The notes below the pieces were generated by a model that was not told where the DNA came from, made no database searches, and worked only from the letters and a program-made list of their open reading frames with translations. DNA of 64,000 nucleotides from UBA4951 sp963652335. Lineage in GTDB: Bacteria; Bacillota_I; Bacilli_A; RFN20; CAG-826. Shown here one piece after another: positions 16,512 through 26,573 of this stretch; within the stretch, counting starts at the first letter, position 1, and each line of letters starts with the position of its first letter. The DNA lies in assembly GCA_963652335.1 (NCBI GenBank), contig CAVJSS010000002.1, positions 1 through 64,000 on the forward strand, read 5' to 3'. The position numbers and the translations under genes are program-made.

Positions 16512-17798
16512 TTATTTTTTCTCGATAGGTTTCAAAACCTTAAGCCCGCCCATATATGGTTGGAGGACTTCAGGAATCAAAACCGATCCGTCGGTTTGTT
16601 GGAATTGTTCCAAGATAGCCGGAACCAGACGGCTGGTCGCCAAACCAGAGCCATTTAAGGTATGGCAATAACGGACTTTGCCTTTTTCATCGCGATAACG
16701 GATCATTCCGCGACGGGCTTGGTAATCTCTGGCGTTGGAAACGGAAGAGGCTTCCTTATAAATCCCCATCGACGGGATAAAGACTTCGATATCATAGGTC
16801 CTAGCCATCGAATCGGAGCAATCTCCGGCCGCCAATTTGTCCACTTGGTAGCAAAGGCCCAAGCCCTCAACTAATTTCTTGGCTTTGTTAACCAATTCTT
16901 CGAAAGCAGCGTCAGACCCGTCTGCTGTAGTGTATTGGACCATTTCGACTTTGTCGAATTGGTATCCACGGATCATCCCGCGTTCCTCAGTCCTATAAGA
17001 ACCGGCTTCGCGACGATAGCAAGGGGTATAGGCGAAATATTTCTTAGGCAGTTCGTCCAAAGAAAGAATCTCATCCCTATGAAGGTTGACCAACGCTGTT
17101 TCGGCGGTTGGGAGCAGGAATTTGCTTGGAGAAGTGCCGTTAAGCCAAAATACGTCTTCTTTGAATTTCGGGAACTGCCCGGCGGTAAAGCCAGATTGTT
17201 CGTTTAAAAGATGCGGAGGAAGGATCATCGTGTATCCGTCCGCCAAATGGGTGTTGACGAAATAATTAAGCAACGCCCACTCCAAACGAGCGCCCAAACC
17301 GGTGTAAATCCAGGTTCCGGAACCAGATATCTTGGCAGCTCTCTTGTAATCGATAAGACCCAAAGACTCCGCTAATTCAACATGATCTTTCGGTTTGAAC
17401 CCTTCGAATTTTGGTTCTTCGCCATAATGATAGATTGGGTGGTTGTTTTCTTTTCCGCCTCCAATCAAATCGTCATCCGGCATATTCGGGAGGACGGCTA
17501 TGGCGTTGAAGATGTTCGCTTCGATTTCGCTCAATTCGGCTTCGGCGGCTTTGGAAGAGGCAGCCAATTCCTTGACTTTGGCAAATACCTCTTTAACGTC
17601 TTTGCCTTCTTTTTTGAGTTGGGGGACGGTTGCAGTCAATTTGTTTTGCTCAGATTTGGAACCCTCGACAATTTGTAGGAGTTCGCGTCTTTTTTTGAAA
17701 AGTCCCAACAATTCGCTTGGATCGAAATCGTAATTCTTTTTGGCTAACGATTCTTTGACATAATCGGGTCTTTCTTCAATCAATTTAGGATCAATCAT
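16512..17798 (-). CDS. serS: seryl-tRNA synthetase
   Basis: 428 residues of class II SerRS. An N-terminal coiled-coil arm of alternating Lys/Glu heptads (about 25-100) contacts tRNA-Ser. The catalytic core has motif 2 FAYTPCYRREAGSYRTEERG and motif 3 near the C-terminus (TLNGSGLATSRLVPAILE). AAGGAG lies upstream of the ATG at 17798. It follows gyrA by 26 bases and may be co-transcribed. Confidence 0.96.
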   Translation of the reverse strand: MIDPKLIEERPDYVKESLAKKNYDFDPSELLGLFKKRRELLQIVEGSKSEQNKLTATVPQLKKEGKDVKEVFAKVKELAASSKAAEAELSEIEANIFNAIAVLPNMPDDDLIGGGKENNHPIYHYGEEPKFEGFKPKDHVELAESLGLIDYKRAAKISGSGTWIYTGLGARLEWALLNYFVNTHLADGYTMILPPHLLNEQSGFTAGQFPKFKEDVFWLNGTSPSKFLLPTAETALVNLHRDEILSLDELPKKYFAYTPCYRREAGSYRTEERGMIRGYQFDKVEMVQYTTADGSDAAFEELVNKAKKLVEGLGLCYQVDKLAAGDCSDSMARTYDIEVFIPSMGIYKEASSVSNARDYQARRGMIRYRDEKGKVRYCHTLNGSGLATSRLVPAILEQFQQTDGSVLIPEVLQPYMGGLKVLKPIEKK

Positions 17799-17824
17799 TT
17801 TGTTTCTCCTTATTATTAAGGTTG

Positions 17825-20473
17825 TTAATCAACCATATCAGGGGTAACGATTTCTTCGTTGCTATCCTCTGGAGCGACCAAATTTGGGTTGGTGTCTTCT
17901 TCGGCGGAAACTTCGTTTTCTTCGCTTTCGTCTTCGTGCGGGACAACGGTGACCGCGGCTACTTTTTGGTTGCCTTCGAGGTTGATTATCTTAACGCCTT
18001 GGGTGTTCCTGGCTGCGATTTTGATTTGGTCGATAGGCATGCGGATTATAATGCCTTTGTTGGTGATGACTATAAGGTCTTCGTCTCCGTTGACGGCACG
18101 CATCGCGCACAACTCTCCGCCTTTGTTGACGGTTTTTAACGAGATGACGCCTTTGGTCCCCCTTGAGGTCAAACGGTATCCGTCATAATGGCGGGTCGTT
18201 CCGTCCGGCAATTCGATATTGGTGTCGGCGCCATAAGACATCTTGCCGAATCCTTTGTCAGACAAAGCCAAAATGAGTTTTCCTTCTTTCGAGGTGGTCA
18301 TATCAACCAAGTGCGAACCATCGTCGAGATTCATGCCCTTTACGCCGGCGGCATCTCTGCCCATCGCGCGGACGTCGGTTTCATAGAAAGAGCAGACTTT
18401 TCCGTTGTTTGAGGCAAGAGAGATGATGTCGGAACCATAGGTCCTCTTAACATCCATCAATTGGTCTCCTTCCTTCAAGGAAATGGCGCGCTTCCCGTTC
18501 GAATGGATGGAAAGGAATTCTTTTAGGGACGTTCTTTTCACCACGCCATTAACCGTGGCAAAGAAGAGATAATCGTTTTCGTCATAATCATCGCAAGAAA
18601 GGATGGCGACGATTTTCTCGTCTTGATCAAGGTTAAGCAAATTGATGGCCGGGATGCCTTTGCTGTCCCTTGAGGCATCAGGGATTTGATAGCCGCGCAT
18701 ACGGTAAACCGTTCCATAGCTAGAGAAGAAGAGGATATCGGTGTGGGTTTTGGTGTGAACCAGCAATTTGACGGTGTCGTTTCCATTGGTGGTCACGCCT
18801 TTGATTCCGCGTCCACCCCTGTTTTGGGTGCGGAAGGTATCATCTCCCATGCGCTTGATATAACCGTTCCTCGTTAGGACTACCAAAATGTTCTCTTGCG
18901 GCAAAAGGTCTTCGGTGTCGATTGATGCTTCAGCGTCGGAAATGTCAGTCAAACGCTTATCTCCAAAGCGGTCTTTGATATCATTCAATTCGCTTATCAT
19001 CAAATCGATGATGTTGTCTCTGGAAGAGAGCAAGCGATTGTATTCGGCGATATTCGCAGTCAAAGCGTTGTGTTCAGCGGCGAGTTTATCTTGCTCCAAA
19101 CCTTGCAAACGACGCAAAGTCATAGCCAAGATGGCTTGGACTTGCGGTTCGCTGAACCCGAATCTTTCGCTTAATTTGGCGGTTGATTCTTCGTCGTTTT
19201 TCGAAGAACGGATGATGTTTATGACTTCATCGATATGGTCGTGACATTCAATCAAGCCAACAACGATATGGTCGCGATCGGCGTCTCTTTTTAAACGATA
19301 TTGGGTGCGACGGGTGAGTACCGTGACTTGGAAATCGATATAATTTTGAATGAGTTCGCAAATGTTCAAAATCTTTGGCGCCCCGTCAACCAAACAAAGG
19401 TTGATGACACCGAAATTAATTTGAAGCTGGGTTCTCTTCAAAAGGTTGTTGGCAACGACTTCAGGGATGCAGTCGCGCCTGATTTCGATGACGACGCGAA
19501 TGCCTTCTTTGTTGGATTCATCGCGGATATCGGTGATCCCTTCGATCTCTTTGTCGCGGACAAGCTGGGCGATGTTTTCGATCATCGATGCTTTGTTGAC
19601 TTGATAAGGAATTTCAGTGACTATGATTCTTGATTTTCCGTTTTCCATATCTTCAATATGGAATTTGGAACGAATCGTTATGGAGCCGGTTCCGGTTGTA
19701 TAAGCGTCCAAAATGCCTTTGCGGCCAAGAATGGTGCCACCGGTTGGGAAATCCGGGCCCGAAAGATAATTTGCCATGATTTCGGCTGGCGTAAGTTCTG
19801 GGTTTTTGGCCAAAGCGATGGTCGCGTTGATGGTTTCGGTGAGGTTGTGCGGAGCCATGTTGGTGGCCATGCCAACGGCGATGCCTTCCGATCCATTGAC
19901 TATCAAATTCGGGAATCTGGATGGCAAAACGGCCGGTTCTTTTTCGGTGCCGTCGTAGTTGTCGACGAAATCAACGGCGTTTTGGTCGATGTCTCTGACC
20001 ATTTCAACCGCCAATTTGTTCATTCTGGCTTCGGTATAACGCATGGCTGCTGGCTCGTCGCCATCGATGGAACCGAAGTTTCCGTGGCCATCAACCAAAG
20101 TGTAGCGCAAGGAGAATGGTTGAGCCAAACGGACCAAAGTCAGATAGAGGGCGCTGTCGCCGTGAGGGTGGTATTTACCCATGACGTCGCCAACGATACG
20201 AGCTGATTTTTTATAAGGTTTGTTCGGCTGCATGCCAGACTCATCCATGCCATAGATAATGCGGCGCTGAACCGGCTTAAGGCCGTCTCTGACATCAGGA
20301 ATCGCACGAGAGACGATGACTGACATGGAGTATGACAAGAACGCTGTCTTCACTTCGTCGGTGACATCGCGTTCGATCAAACCAGCGACGATACCGGCGG
20401 TAGCAGAGTTGTCAACTTCATCGACAATATCACCTTTTGAGGTTTCTTCGATTTTCTTTTCTTCGTTTTCCAT
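17825..20473 (-). CDS. gyrA: DNA gyrase subunit A
   Basis: 882 residues. The breakage-reunion domain carries the catalytic tyrosine in AAMRYTEARM, close to the quinolone-resistance region (GKYHPHGDSALY). The C-terminal beta-pinwheel has six repeats and a GyrA-box variant QNRGGRG (E. coli QRRGGKG). An acidic tail of about 40 residues ends the protein. SD AAAGGAG precedes the ATG. It lies 15 bases after gyrB, in the operon yaaA-recF-gyrB-gyrA. Confidence 0.97.
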   Translation of the reverse strand: MENEEKKIEETSKGDIVDEVDNSATAGIVAGLIERDVTDEVKTAFLSYSMSVIVSRAIPDVRDGLKPVQRRIIYGMDESGMQPNKPYKKSARIVGDVMGKYHPHGDSALYLTLVRLAQPFSLRYTLVDGHGNFGSIDGDEPAAMRYTEARMNKLAVEMVRDIDQNAVDFVDNYDGTEKEPAVLPSRFPNLIVNGSEGIAVGMATNMAPHNLTETINATIALAKNPELTPAEIMANYLSGPDFPTGGTILGRKGILDAYTTGTGSITIRSKFHIEDMENGKSRIIVTEIPYQVNKASMIENIAQLVRDKEIEGITDIRDESNKEGIRVVIEIRRDCIPEVVANNLLKRTQLQINFGVINLCLVDGAPKILNICELIQNYIDFQVTVLTRRTQYRLKRDADRDHIVVGLIECHDHIDEVINIIRSSKNDEESTAKLSERFGFSEPQVQAILAMTLRRLQGLEQDKLAAEHNALTANIAEYNRLLSSRDNIIDLMISELNDIKDRFGDKRLTDISDAEASIDTEDLLPQENILVVLTRNGYIKRMGDDTFRTQNRGGRGIKGVTTNGNDTVKLLVHTKTHTDILFFSSYGTVYRMRGYQIPDASRDSKGIPAINLLNLDQDEKIVAILSCDDYDENDYLFFATVNGVVKRTSLKEFLSIHSNGKRAISLKEGDQLMDVKRTYGSDIISLASNNGKVCSFYETDVRAMGRDAAGVKGMNLDDGSHLVDMTTSKEGKLILALSDKGFGKMSYGADTNIELPDGTTRHYDGYRLTSRGTKGVISLKTVNKGGELCAMRAVNGDEDLIVITNKGIIIRMPIDQIKIAARNTQGVKIINLEGNQKVAAVTVVPHEDESEENEVSAEEDTNPNLVAPEDSNEEIVTPDMVD

Positions 20474-20488
20474 TTTCCGCTCCTTTCT

Positions 20489-22567
20489 TTAGATATCGAG
20501 GTTTTGGACGAATTTGGCGTTCTCGGAGATGAAGATTTTGCGTGGCTCGACTTCATCCCCCATAAGATCCGTAAAGGCTTTTTCGGCTTCGGCGGCATCT
20601 TCGTTGGTAATGCGGATCATCTTTCTCGCGTTCGGATCCATGGTCGTCTCCCAAAGTTGTTGGGCGTCCATTTCGCCAAGACCTTTGTAACGCTGGAATG
20701 GGTATCCGGCTTTTAGGTTGAGTTGTTTTTTGAGTTTTTCCAATTGCTCGTCGTTGTAGGCGTAATATGGCTGCCCTTTGTATTCGATTTTATAAAGAGG
20801 CGGTTGGGCGATATAGATGTAGCCTTGGTCGACTAACGGTCTCATGAATCGATAGAAGAAGGTTAGCAACAGGATTCTGATATGGTCGCCATCGACGTCG
20901 GCATCGGTCATGATGACGATTTTGTGATAACGGATCTTGCTGACATCGAAATTGTCTCTTATGCCGGCTCCGATCGCGGTGATCATGTTGCCGATTTCGG
21001 CGTTTTTGAAGATTCTTTCTTCCCTGGCTTTTTCAACATTCAAAATCTTGCCACGCAAAGGAAGGATGGCTTGGGTTTCGCGATCGCGACCGTTTTTGGC
21101 AGAGCCGCCAGCTGAATTACCCTCAACGATGTAGAGCTCGCATTTGGCTGGGTCTTTGGAAGAGCAATCAGCCAATTTGCCCGGAAGTGTTGTGATATCG
21201 AGTGGCGATTTCCTTGTTTTTTCACGAGCGACTTGGGCCGCGATGCGGCTCTTGTTGGCCAAACGAACCTTTTCGATGATGGCTTTGGCTTCGGTTGGGT
21301 GTTCGAGGAAATAGTCTTTCAATTGGGCGCCGACGATCGTGGAAACGATCTTCCTTACTTCGGAATTGCCCAATTTGGTTTTGGTTTGCCCTTCATATTG
21401 GGGGTTTGGGTGTTTGACTGAAATGACGCAAGTTAGGCCTTCGCGGCAATCGTCAGTCGAGAAATTGGATTCTTTTTCATCCAACAATTTAAAAGAGCGG
21501 GCATAGTCGTTGATGGTTCTGTTCAAAGCGAGGTTGAATCCCTCAACATGGGTTCCGCCTTCTTTGGTGGAGATATTGTTGCAGAAGCTATAAACGCCGT
21601 CCGTGCTATAGCTGTCGGTCCATTGCAAAGCGACTTCGGCGTGGATTTTTTCTTTCGTGCCGTTCATCAAGGTGACTTCTTCGGCTCCCGAGCAATAAAC
21701 GGGCTCCGAATTGACTGGAAGTTTGTGCGAATTTATGAAAGTTACGTATTCTTTGATGCCGCCGTCGAATTGGAATGTTTCGGTAACCGGGGTCTCGGGA
21801 CGGAGGTCAGTCAAAGAAATCTTTACGCCGCCATTAAGGAAGGCCATTTGGCGAAGGTGGTTTTTGATGGTTTCGAAATTATATGTCGTGGTTTCGGTGA
21901 AAATCTCCGGGTCGGGCAGGAACATAACGGAGGTGCCGTGTTCGCCTTCTCCGCAAGCGCCGATTTTGCGCAAATGGTTTTTGATGTGTCCGCCGTTTTC
22001 GAATTCGACGAAATAAATTCCGCCGTTCTTTTTGACTGTTACTTCGCATTTTGTGGACAAAGCGTTTACGACTGAAGCGCCGACACCATGCAAACCACCA
22101 GAGACCTTATAGCCGCCACCTTCGCCGAATTTGCCGCCGGCATGAAGGATCGTATAAGCGGTCTCAACGCCGGACAATCCGGATTTTTTGACGATATCCA
22201 CGGGGATTCCGCGGCCGTCATCGGATACGGTTATGGAATTGTCTGGGTTGATGAATACTTCGATGTGGGTGCAATATCCAGCCAAAGCTTCGTCGATGGA
22301 ATTGTCCACGATTTCCCAGACAAGGTGATGCAAGCCTGGGCCGGCGGTCGTGCCGATGTACATGCCAGGGCGTTTCCTTACAGCCTCAAGGCCTTCTAAG
22401 ACTTGGATGTTTTCGGCGGTATATTCGGCGTCGGCTTTCTCGATCTTCTGATCACCGCCGAGCTTTAGGTTTTCGTATTGGAATTTGTCTTCTTCTTCCA
22501 ACGACAGTTTGGAGACTCCGCTTTCGGCCGCCGCCTGAAGCAGTTCCTCGTTTTTCACTTCTGCCAT
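20489..22567 (-). CDS. gyrB: DNA gyrase subunit B
   Basis: 692 residues. GHKL ATPase domain (EIVDNSIDEALAGYC, DDGRGIPVD, GGLHGVGASVVNALS), transducer, and TOPRIM domain with EGNSAGGSA, PLRGKILNVEKA and DADVDGDHI. An N-terminal extension of about 45 residues rich in Glu and Lys precedes the usual start near YTAENIQVLEGLEAVRKRPG, longer than in Bacillus. The annotated ATG has a strong AAGGAGGG SD, so the extension is probably translated. Confidence 0.97.
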   Translation of the reverse strand: MAEVKNEELLQAAAESGVSKLSLEEEDKFQYENLKLGGDQKIEKADAEYTAENIQVLEGLEAVRKRPGMYIGTTAGPGLHHLVWEIVDNSIDEALAGYCTHIEVFINPDNSITVSDDGRGIPVDIVKKSGLSGVETAYTILHAGGKFGEGGGYKVSGGLHGVGASVVNALSTKCEVTVKKNGGIYFVEFENGGHIKNHLRKIGACGEGEHGTSVMFLPDPEIFTETTTYNFETIKNHLRQMAFLNGGVKISLTDLRPETPVTETFQFDGGIKEYVTFINSHKLPVNSEPVYCSGAEEVTLMNGTKEKIHAEVALQWTDSYSTDGVYSFCNNISTKEGGTHVEGFNLALNRTINDYARSFKLLDEKESNFSTDDCREGLTCVISVKHPNPQYEGQTKTKLGNSEVRKIVSTIVGAQLKDYFLEHPTEAKAIIEKVRLANKSRIAAQVAREKTRKSPLDITTLPGKLADCSSKDPAKCELYIVEGNSAGGSAKNGRDRETQAILPLRGKILNVEKAREERIFKNAEIGNMITAIGAGIRDNFDVSKIRYHKIVIMTDADVDGDHIRILLLTFFYRFMRPLVDQGYIYIAQPPLYKIEYKGQPYYAYNDEQLEKLKKQLNLKAGYPFQRYKGLGEMDAQQLWETTMDPNARKMIRITNEDAAEAEKAFTDLMGDEVEPRKIFISENAKFVQNLDI

Positions 22568-22579
22568 ATGTTTCCCTCC

Positions 22580-23632
22580 TTATGGTAGTTTCATAACCTC
22601 GATTTCCGAGGTATTGGTTATTTTTGTTTCCGTGGCGGTGATGAACGCCTGACCCATCCTCTCCAATAATTTCGTGAGGTTGGTCCGATGGGCTTCGTCA
22701 AGCTCGCTGTAGACATCATCAAGGACGATGATTGGTTTCTTTTCTTCTTCCTCTGTTAGGAAGTAAGGGGATAGATGCATGGCCAAGGACATTATTCTGT
22801 TTTCTCCTTGACTTCCATATGTTCCGACTTCTTTGTCATCAAGCGTTACGGTGAAATCTTCTTTTTGGATGCCTTTGGTCGTGGATTTTCTGGTTTTGTC
22901 CGATTCCAAGGATCCTTCATAAAGTCGTTTGGCGTTTTCTTCGTACCCTTCCGTTTTGATGAACGGGTCGTAGGTTACGCTTATTCGCCTTTCTTTCCCA
23001 AAAATGGCGTTTGCCACCTTTTTAACGGTAGGCTCCAACCGTTCGATGTAGGCTTTCCTCCGTTCGATTATCGGATATTGAATCGCGATCAGCCTCTCGG
23101 TCAAAACGGATAGGTACCCATCGTCCGTAGCTTCGTTTTTCAACATGGCGTTCCTTTCGTTTAGGAGTTTCAGGAAATCGTTGAGGTCATTTAGGTGTCG
23201 TTGGTCTTCTTTGGCGATCGATAGATCCAAGAACGATCTCCTGTCGGCCGGAGGACCGGTGAAGATCGACGCGTTTTTGGGGGAGAAAGCAATCACGTTG
23301 GCGGCTTTTGACAAATCGCTGAGTCGTTTTATAGGCTTCCCATTCAGCGTTATCACCCTTTTTTTGTCCGTTAGATCAACTTCTATCTTTCTGACGTTGC
23401 CGCCTTCTTCAAGGACGGCTTTCAAGGTTGCTTCAGATTCGCCTTTTTTGATCAATTCTTCCCCTGATAGCCCCCTCCAAGTTCTCCCCAAAGACAGGTA
23501 ATAGATGGCTTCGGCCAGGTTTGTCTTGCCCGTTCCGTTTCCGCCTACCACCAAATTAAGTTTGGGTGAGGGGTGGATGGATATCTCTTTGTGGTTTCGC
23601 CAATTCCTCAAAGTCAGCTCAATCAAGATCAT
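22580..23632 (-). CDS. recF: DNA replication and repair protein RecF
   Basis: 350 residues, SMC-like ABC ATPase. Walker A VGGNGTGKTN (near residue 30), signature region YGSQGENRIMSLAMH and Walker B PIIVLDDVYSELD. RecF loads RecA at gapped DNA with RecO and RecR; recR lies at 56 kb in this window. Its ATG overlaps the yaaA stop (ATGA). Confidence 0.95.
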   Translation of the reverse strand: MILIELTLRNWRNHKEISIHPSPKLNLVVGGNGTGKTNLAEAIYYLSLGRTWRGLSGEELIKKGESEATLKAVLEEGGNVRKIEVDLTDKKRVITLNGKPIKRLSDLSKAANVIAFSPKNASIFTGPPADRRSFLDLSIAKEDQRHLNDLNDFLKLLNERNAMLKNEATDDGYLSVLTERLIAIQYPIIERRKAYIERLEPTVKKVANAIFGKERRISVTYDPFIKTEGYEENAKRLYEGSLESDKTRKSTTKGIQKEDFTVTLDDKEVGTYGSQGENRIMSLAMHLSPYFLTEEEEKKPIIVLDDVYSELDEAHRTNLTKLLERMGQAFITATETKITNTSEIEVMKLP

Positions 23633-23844
23633 ATGATGATCAGCGTCATCTTCCGCTTAGGGATTTCAACTTTGTCACCTGGTCTTAATTTCCTTCCGCG
23701 GCGATCGTCGTTTTCTCCATTAACGAGAACCACGTTCGTAGATAGGAACGGTTTGGCCTCACCTCCATAAGAAACCACGTCAGACAGCTTCAGAAGCTGC
23801 CCCAAGGTGATGTATTCGGTTGTGATGGCTATTTTTCTTTCCAT
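23629..23844 (-). CDS. yaaA: S4-domain RNA-binding protein YaaA
   Basis: 71 residues forming a single S4 fold (ITLGQLLKLSDVVSYGGEAK, VVLVNGENDDRRGRKLRPGDKV), conserved between dnaN and recF in Bacillota. No obvious SD precedes the ATG at 23844. It is the first gene after the dnaN terminator and therefore the head of the recF-gyrB-gyrA transcript. Confidence 0.9.
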   Translation of the reverse strand: MERKIAITTEYITLGQLLKLSDVVSYGGEAKPFLSTNVVLVNGENDDRRGRKLRPGDKVEIPKRKMTLIII

Positions 23845-23878
23845 GACTCAAAACGGGCTTAAAACGCCTCACACATAG

Positions 23879-23897
23879 TTTACTACTAAGTAGTAAA
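23879..23897. promoter_or_regulatory. 19-bp perfect inverted repeat upstream of yaaA, possible operator
   Basis: TTTACTACT-A-AGTAGTAAA has two perfect 9-bp arms around one base. It lies 35 bases upstream of yaaA and directly after the dnaN terminator, where the promoter for yaaA-recF-gyrB-gyrA must be. Confidence 0.5.
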
Positions 23898-23925
23898 AAA
23901 AGGAATGGTTTTGACATTCCTTTTT
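23897..23925 (-). terminator. terminator of dnaN
   Basis: AAAAAGGAATG (23897-23907) and CATTCCTTTTT (23915-23925) form an 11-bp stem with a 7-base loop and flanking T-runs on both strands. It lies 16 bases beyond the dnaN stop. Confidence 0.85.
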
Positions 23926-23940
23926 GGGTTGTTTTTCGTT

Positions 23941-25062
23941 TTAGCGGCTTCTCATCGGGGTGATCAATTCAACGATTGAATCGTCGTTGGAGTTTTTGAT
24001 GACGAACGGCTTCATTTCGCCCACGAAATTGAAATTCACATCTTCGGAGCCCAACGCTTTTATAGCATCGCAGACAAAGATGCTGTTAAAGGCGATCTCC
24101 AGCCGTTCTCCGCTATATTGATAGGTGTTGATTCGTTCGATGCCGGATCCGGTCTGAGAATTGGCACTGGACACTTCCACGCCGCGGTCGGACATGGTGA
24201 GTTTAACGACCGGAGCCACGCCTTGGGACAAAACCGAAAGGCGTTCGATAGCGGAAAGCATTTCTTTCGCGTTGACCTCCAAGAAATGGTTGAAATTATG
24301 CGGGATGATGGATCCGGTGACCGGGTATGGTCCAGGGATTAGCCTTGAAGAAACCGCCGTATTGCCGAATTCGAAGATAACGGAATCTGGATTCAGGGAT
24401 ATTTGGATGGTGTCTCTCGGCTCCGGCAAGCGGACGATTTCGGAAAGGGTTTTGGCTGGGATGTTGGCCGATAATTTGGAAACGCCGTCGATCTCAACCG
24501 ATTTCCTAGACAATCGAGCCCCATCGGTTGCCATGGAGACTATCGTCCCGTTTTCTTGTTTGAGGTTGATTGTCGTAAGGGTTGGCTTTCCGTCTTTCAC
24601 CAAGGCGGCGAAGGCAGTTTGATCAACAAGCTGAGATAATACGGAGGCTGGCAATTCGAAGGCGGCCGAAGAAGAGGCGAAGTCGACGTCTGGGTATTCA
24701 TCCGCGCTCATGCAATATAATTTGAAACTTGATTTGCCGTCGTCGATTTTCGCTATGGAGTTGTCAATAACTTCGACGGTTACCTCGCTTCCTTCCATGT
24801 GGCGAACGATGTCGTTAAGCAACCTGGCTTGAACAAGCGTTCCACCCAACGAATAATCGCGGATCAAAACCCTGCCGTCCGATTCGAACGGAACGGAGGT
24901 TGATATGCCTATCTCTTGGTTATACCCGACTATCGTTAGTCCACTGTTGTTGATCTCCAACTTGAAGGATAGAAGGATCGGGTTCGCGTTTTTGCCGCCG
25001 ATGGCACGGCTGGCAATGCCTAAGCTTTTTAGGAACGAATCCTTTTCGATCGTGAAGCGCAT
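23941..25062 (-). CDS. dnaN: DNA polymerase III beta subunit (sliding clamp)
   Basis: 373 residues with the three-domain clamp layout. The N-terminus MRFTIEKDSFLKSLGIASRAI and the C-terminal ...IVELITPMRSR are typical. GAGGGAG lies upstream of the ATG at 25062. It is downstream of dnaA and separated from yaaA by a terminator. Confidence 0.96.
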   Translation of the reverse strand: MRFTIEKDSFLKSLGIASRAIGGKNANPILLSFKLEINNSGLTIVGYNQEIGISTSVPFESDGRVLIRDYSLGGTLVQARLLNDIVRHMEGSEVTVEVIDNSIAKIDDGKSSFKLYCMSADEYPDVDFASSSAAFELPASVLSQLVDQTAFAALVKDGKPTLTTINLKQENGTIVSMATDGARLSRKSVEIDGVSKLSANIPAKTLSEIVRLPEPRDTIQISLNPDSVIFEFGNTAVSSRLIPGPYPVTGSIIPHNFNHFLEVNAKEMLSAIERLSVLSQGVAPVVKLTMSDRGVEVSSANSQTGSGIERINTYQYSGERLEIAFNSIFVCDAIKALGSEDVNFNFVGEMKPFVIKNSNDDSIVELITPMRSR

Positions 25063-25116
25063 TTTATACTCCCTCTTTCTTTTTTAAGAACGAAAATTAA
25101 TGATAATGATAAGGCT

Positions 25117-25133
25117 TGTTGATAAGTTGATAA
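25117..25133 (-). other. two tandem DnaA boxes between dnaA and dnaN
   Basis: Read on the minus strand: TTATCAACT then TTATCAACA, sharing one base. They match the TTATNCACA-type box with the Mollicutes/Bacilli TTATCAACA variant. A small hairpin ACCTATC-TTAT-GATAGGT (25176-25193) follows the dnaA stop. Confidence 0.6.
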
Positions 25134-25193
25134 CTTGCCCCGTGCCTTTTCCTCTTTCCGTATTTTACCATAGATACCTATCTTATGATAGGT

Positions 25194-26564
25194 TTACTTA
25201 TTTCCTGCTGAAACTTTGGATGAAAGGTCTTTTAACACCTCTTCGAGCGAAGGGTCTTCTTTCAACATGGTTTCAACATTTTTGATTCCGTTGATTACGG
25301 TCGCGTGATCCCTTCCGCCGAAAGCTTCGCCGATTTTCTTGTACGGAGAATCAAGCAAAACCCTGCACAAATACATCGCCACGTGTCTTGCGAGCGCAAT
25401 TTGGGCGGTTCTTGATTTTGATATCAACTGTTCACTCGGCAAACGATAATATTCGGAAACGACATCAATCACTTTTTGGATGGAAAGCGCGTTCTCATCG
25501 GATTTTCCGTCAACCAGCGTCCTAACGGAATCGATTGCGGTTTTCAGATCGATCCTATCTTTGTTATCGATGTTTTGGGCATAGAATACCAAACGGTTCA
25601 CAGCTCCCTCGAGTTCTCGGACGTTGGAGTTGAACCGCGAGCTGAAGTAAGAAAGAACGTCAGGATCGAGATTCGAAATATCTAAGCCTGCATCGATTAT
25701 TTTGTTTTTGATGATTGCTTCGCACGTTTCCTTGGTCGGCTTTCCGACGGAGACCGGAAGGCCTTGTTCGAAGCGCGTTCTCAAACGTTCGTCCAAACCC
25801 TGCAATTTGGACGGCAACTGATCGCAGGTTATGACTATTTGCTTTCCGGCTACGTACAAAGCTTGGAAAACGGAGAAAAACATCTCTTCCGTCCCCTTTT
25901 TGCCTACCAAGAATTGAATGTCGTCAACAAGCAAAACGTCAACCGAACGTTTGAAGAAAGCCTTAAGCGACTCACCTTCCTGTTCGCCTCTGACATAGCG
26001 GACGTATTCGTCGAAGAAGTCTTGGGTGGTCACGTACAAAACGTTGGCGCCTGGATTTTTATCATGAATATAATTGCCTATCGCGTGCAATAAATGGGTT
26101 TTGCCAAGACCGGACCCGCCATAAATCAAAAGCGGATTATAGACGGCGCCTGGGTTTGAGGAGATGAACAAGGCGGCTTGATACGCCTCTCTATTTGACG
26201 GTCCTATGATAAAATTGTCGAAAGTGTATTTTCTGTTAACCTTCGAATCGGCGAAAAAAGAACGTGATTGTTGTTTCGGCTCATCTGTTGCTTTTTCCTC
26301 GCCGCTTTTGTAAACGAAAGTGATTTCCATCGAGTCGGGGATCTCCCCATCCAACGCGGTTCTTATCTCCTTCATGTAGTTTTCTTTTAAGATGTTGCTG
26401 GCTAAAGACGTGCTGACAACAACCACCATCTCGTTTGAGGTTATTTTGTCAACGTAAGTGCCATCGAAAAAAGTTTCGAATGCCTGTCGGTCATTGAGTT
26501 GGGATTTTATTCTTTTCAACGCGTTATCCCATAACGCGGTCGCTTTTGAAATACTTATTGCCAT
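25194..26564 (-). CDS. dnaA: chromosomal replication initiator DnaA
   Basis: 456 residues. Domain I is at the N-terminus. The AAA+ core has Walker A GGSGLGKTHL and Walker B VLLVDDIQFL. Domain IV carries the DnaA-box recognition helix GGRDHATVINGI. No SD precedes the ATG at 26564, and a -10-like TAGTAT lies nine bases upstream, so the leader is very short. Confidence 0.97.
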   Translation of the reverse strand: MAISISKATALWDNALKRIKSQLNDRQAFETFFDGTYVDKITSNEMVVVVSTSLASNILKENYMKEIRTALDGEIPDSMEITFVYKSGEEKATDEPKQQSRSFFADSKVNRKYTFDNFIIGPSNREAYQAALFISSNPGAVYNPLLIYGGSGLGKTHLLHAIGNYIHDKNPGANVLYVTTQDFFDEYVRYVRGEQEGESLKAFFKRSVDVLLVDDIQFLVGKKGTEEMFFSVFQALYVAGKQIVITCDQLPSKLQGLDERLRTRFEQGLPVSVGKPTKETCEAIIKNKIIDAGLDISNLDPDVLSYFSSRFNSNVRELEGAVNRLVFYAQNIDNKDRIDLKTAIDSVRTLVDGKSDENALSIQKVIDVVSEYYRLPSEQLISKSRTAQIALARHVAMYLCRVLLDSPYKKIGEAFGGRDHATVINGIKNVETMLKEDPSLEEVLKDLSSKVSAGNK

Positions 26565-26573
26565 AACGCTGAA

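Noticed and set aside
19658..20206. 182-residue plus-strand ORF within gyrA
   Set aside because: Fully antisense to conserved GyrA catalytic sequence; no SD or family match.
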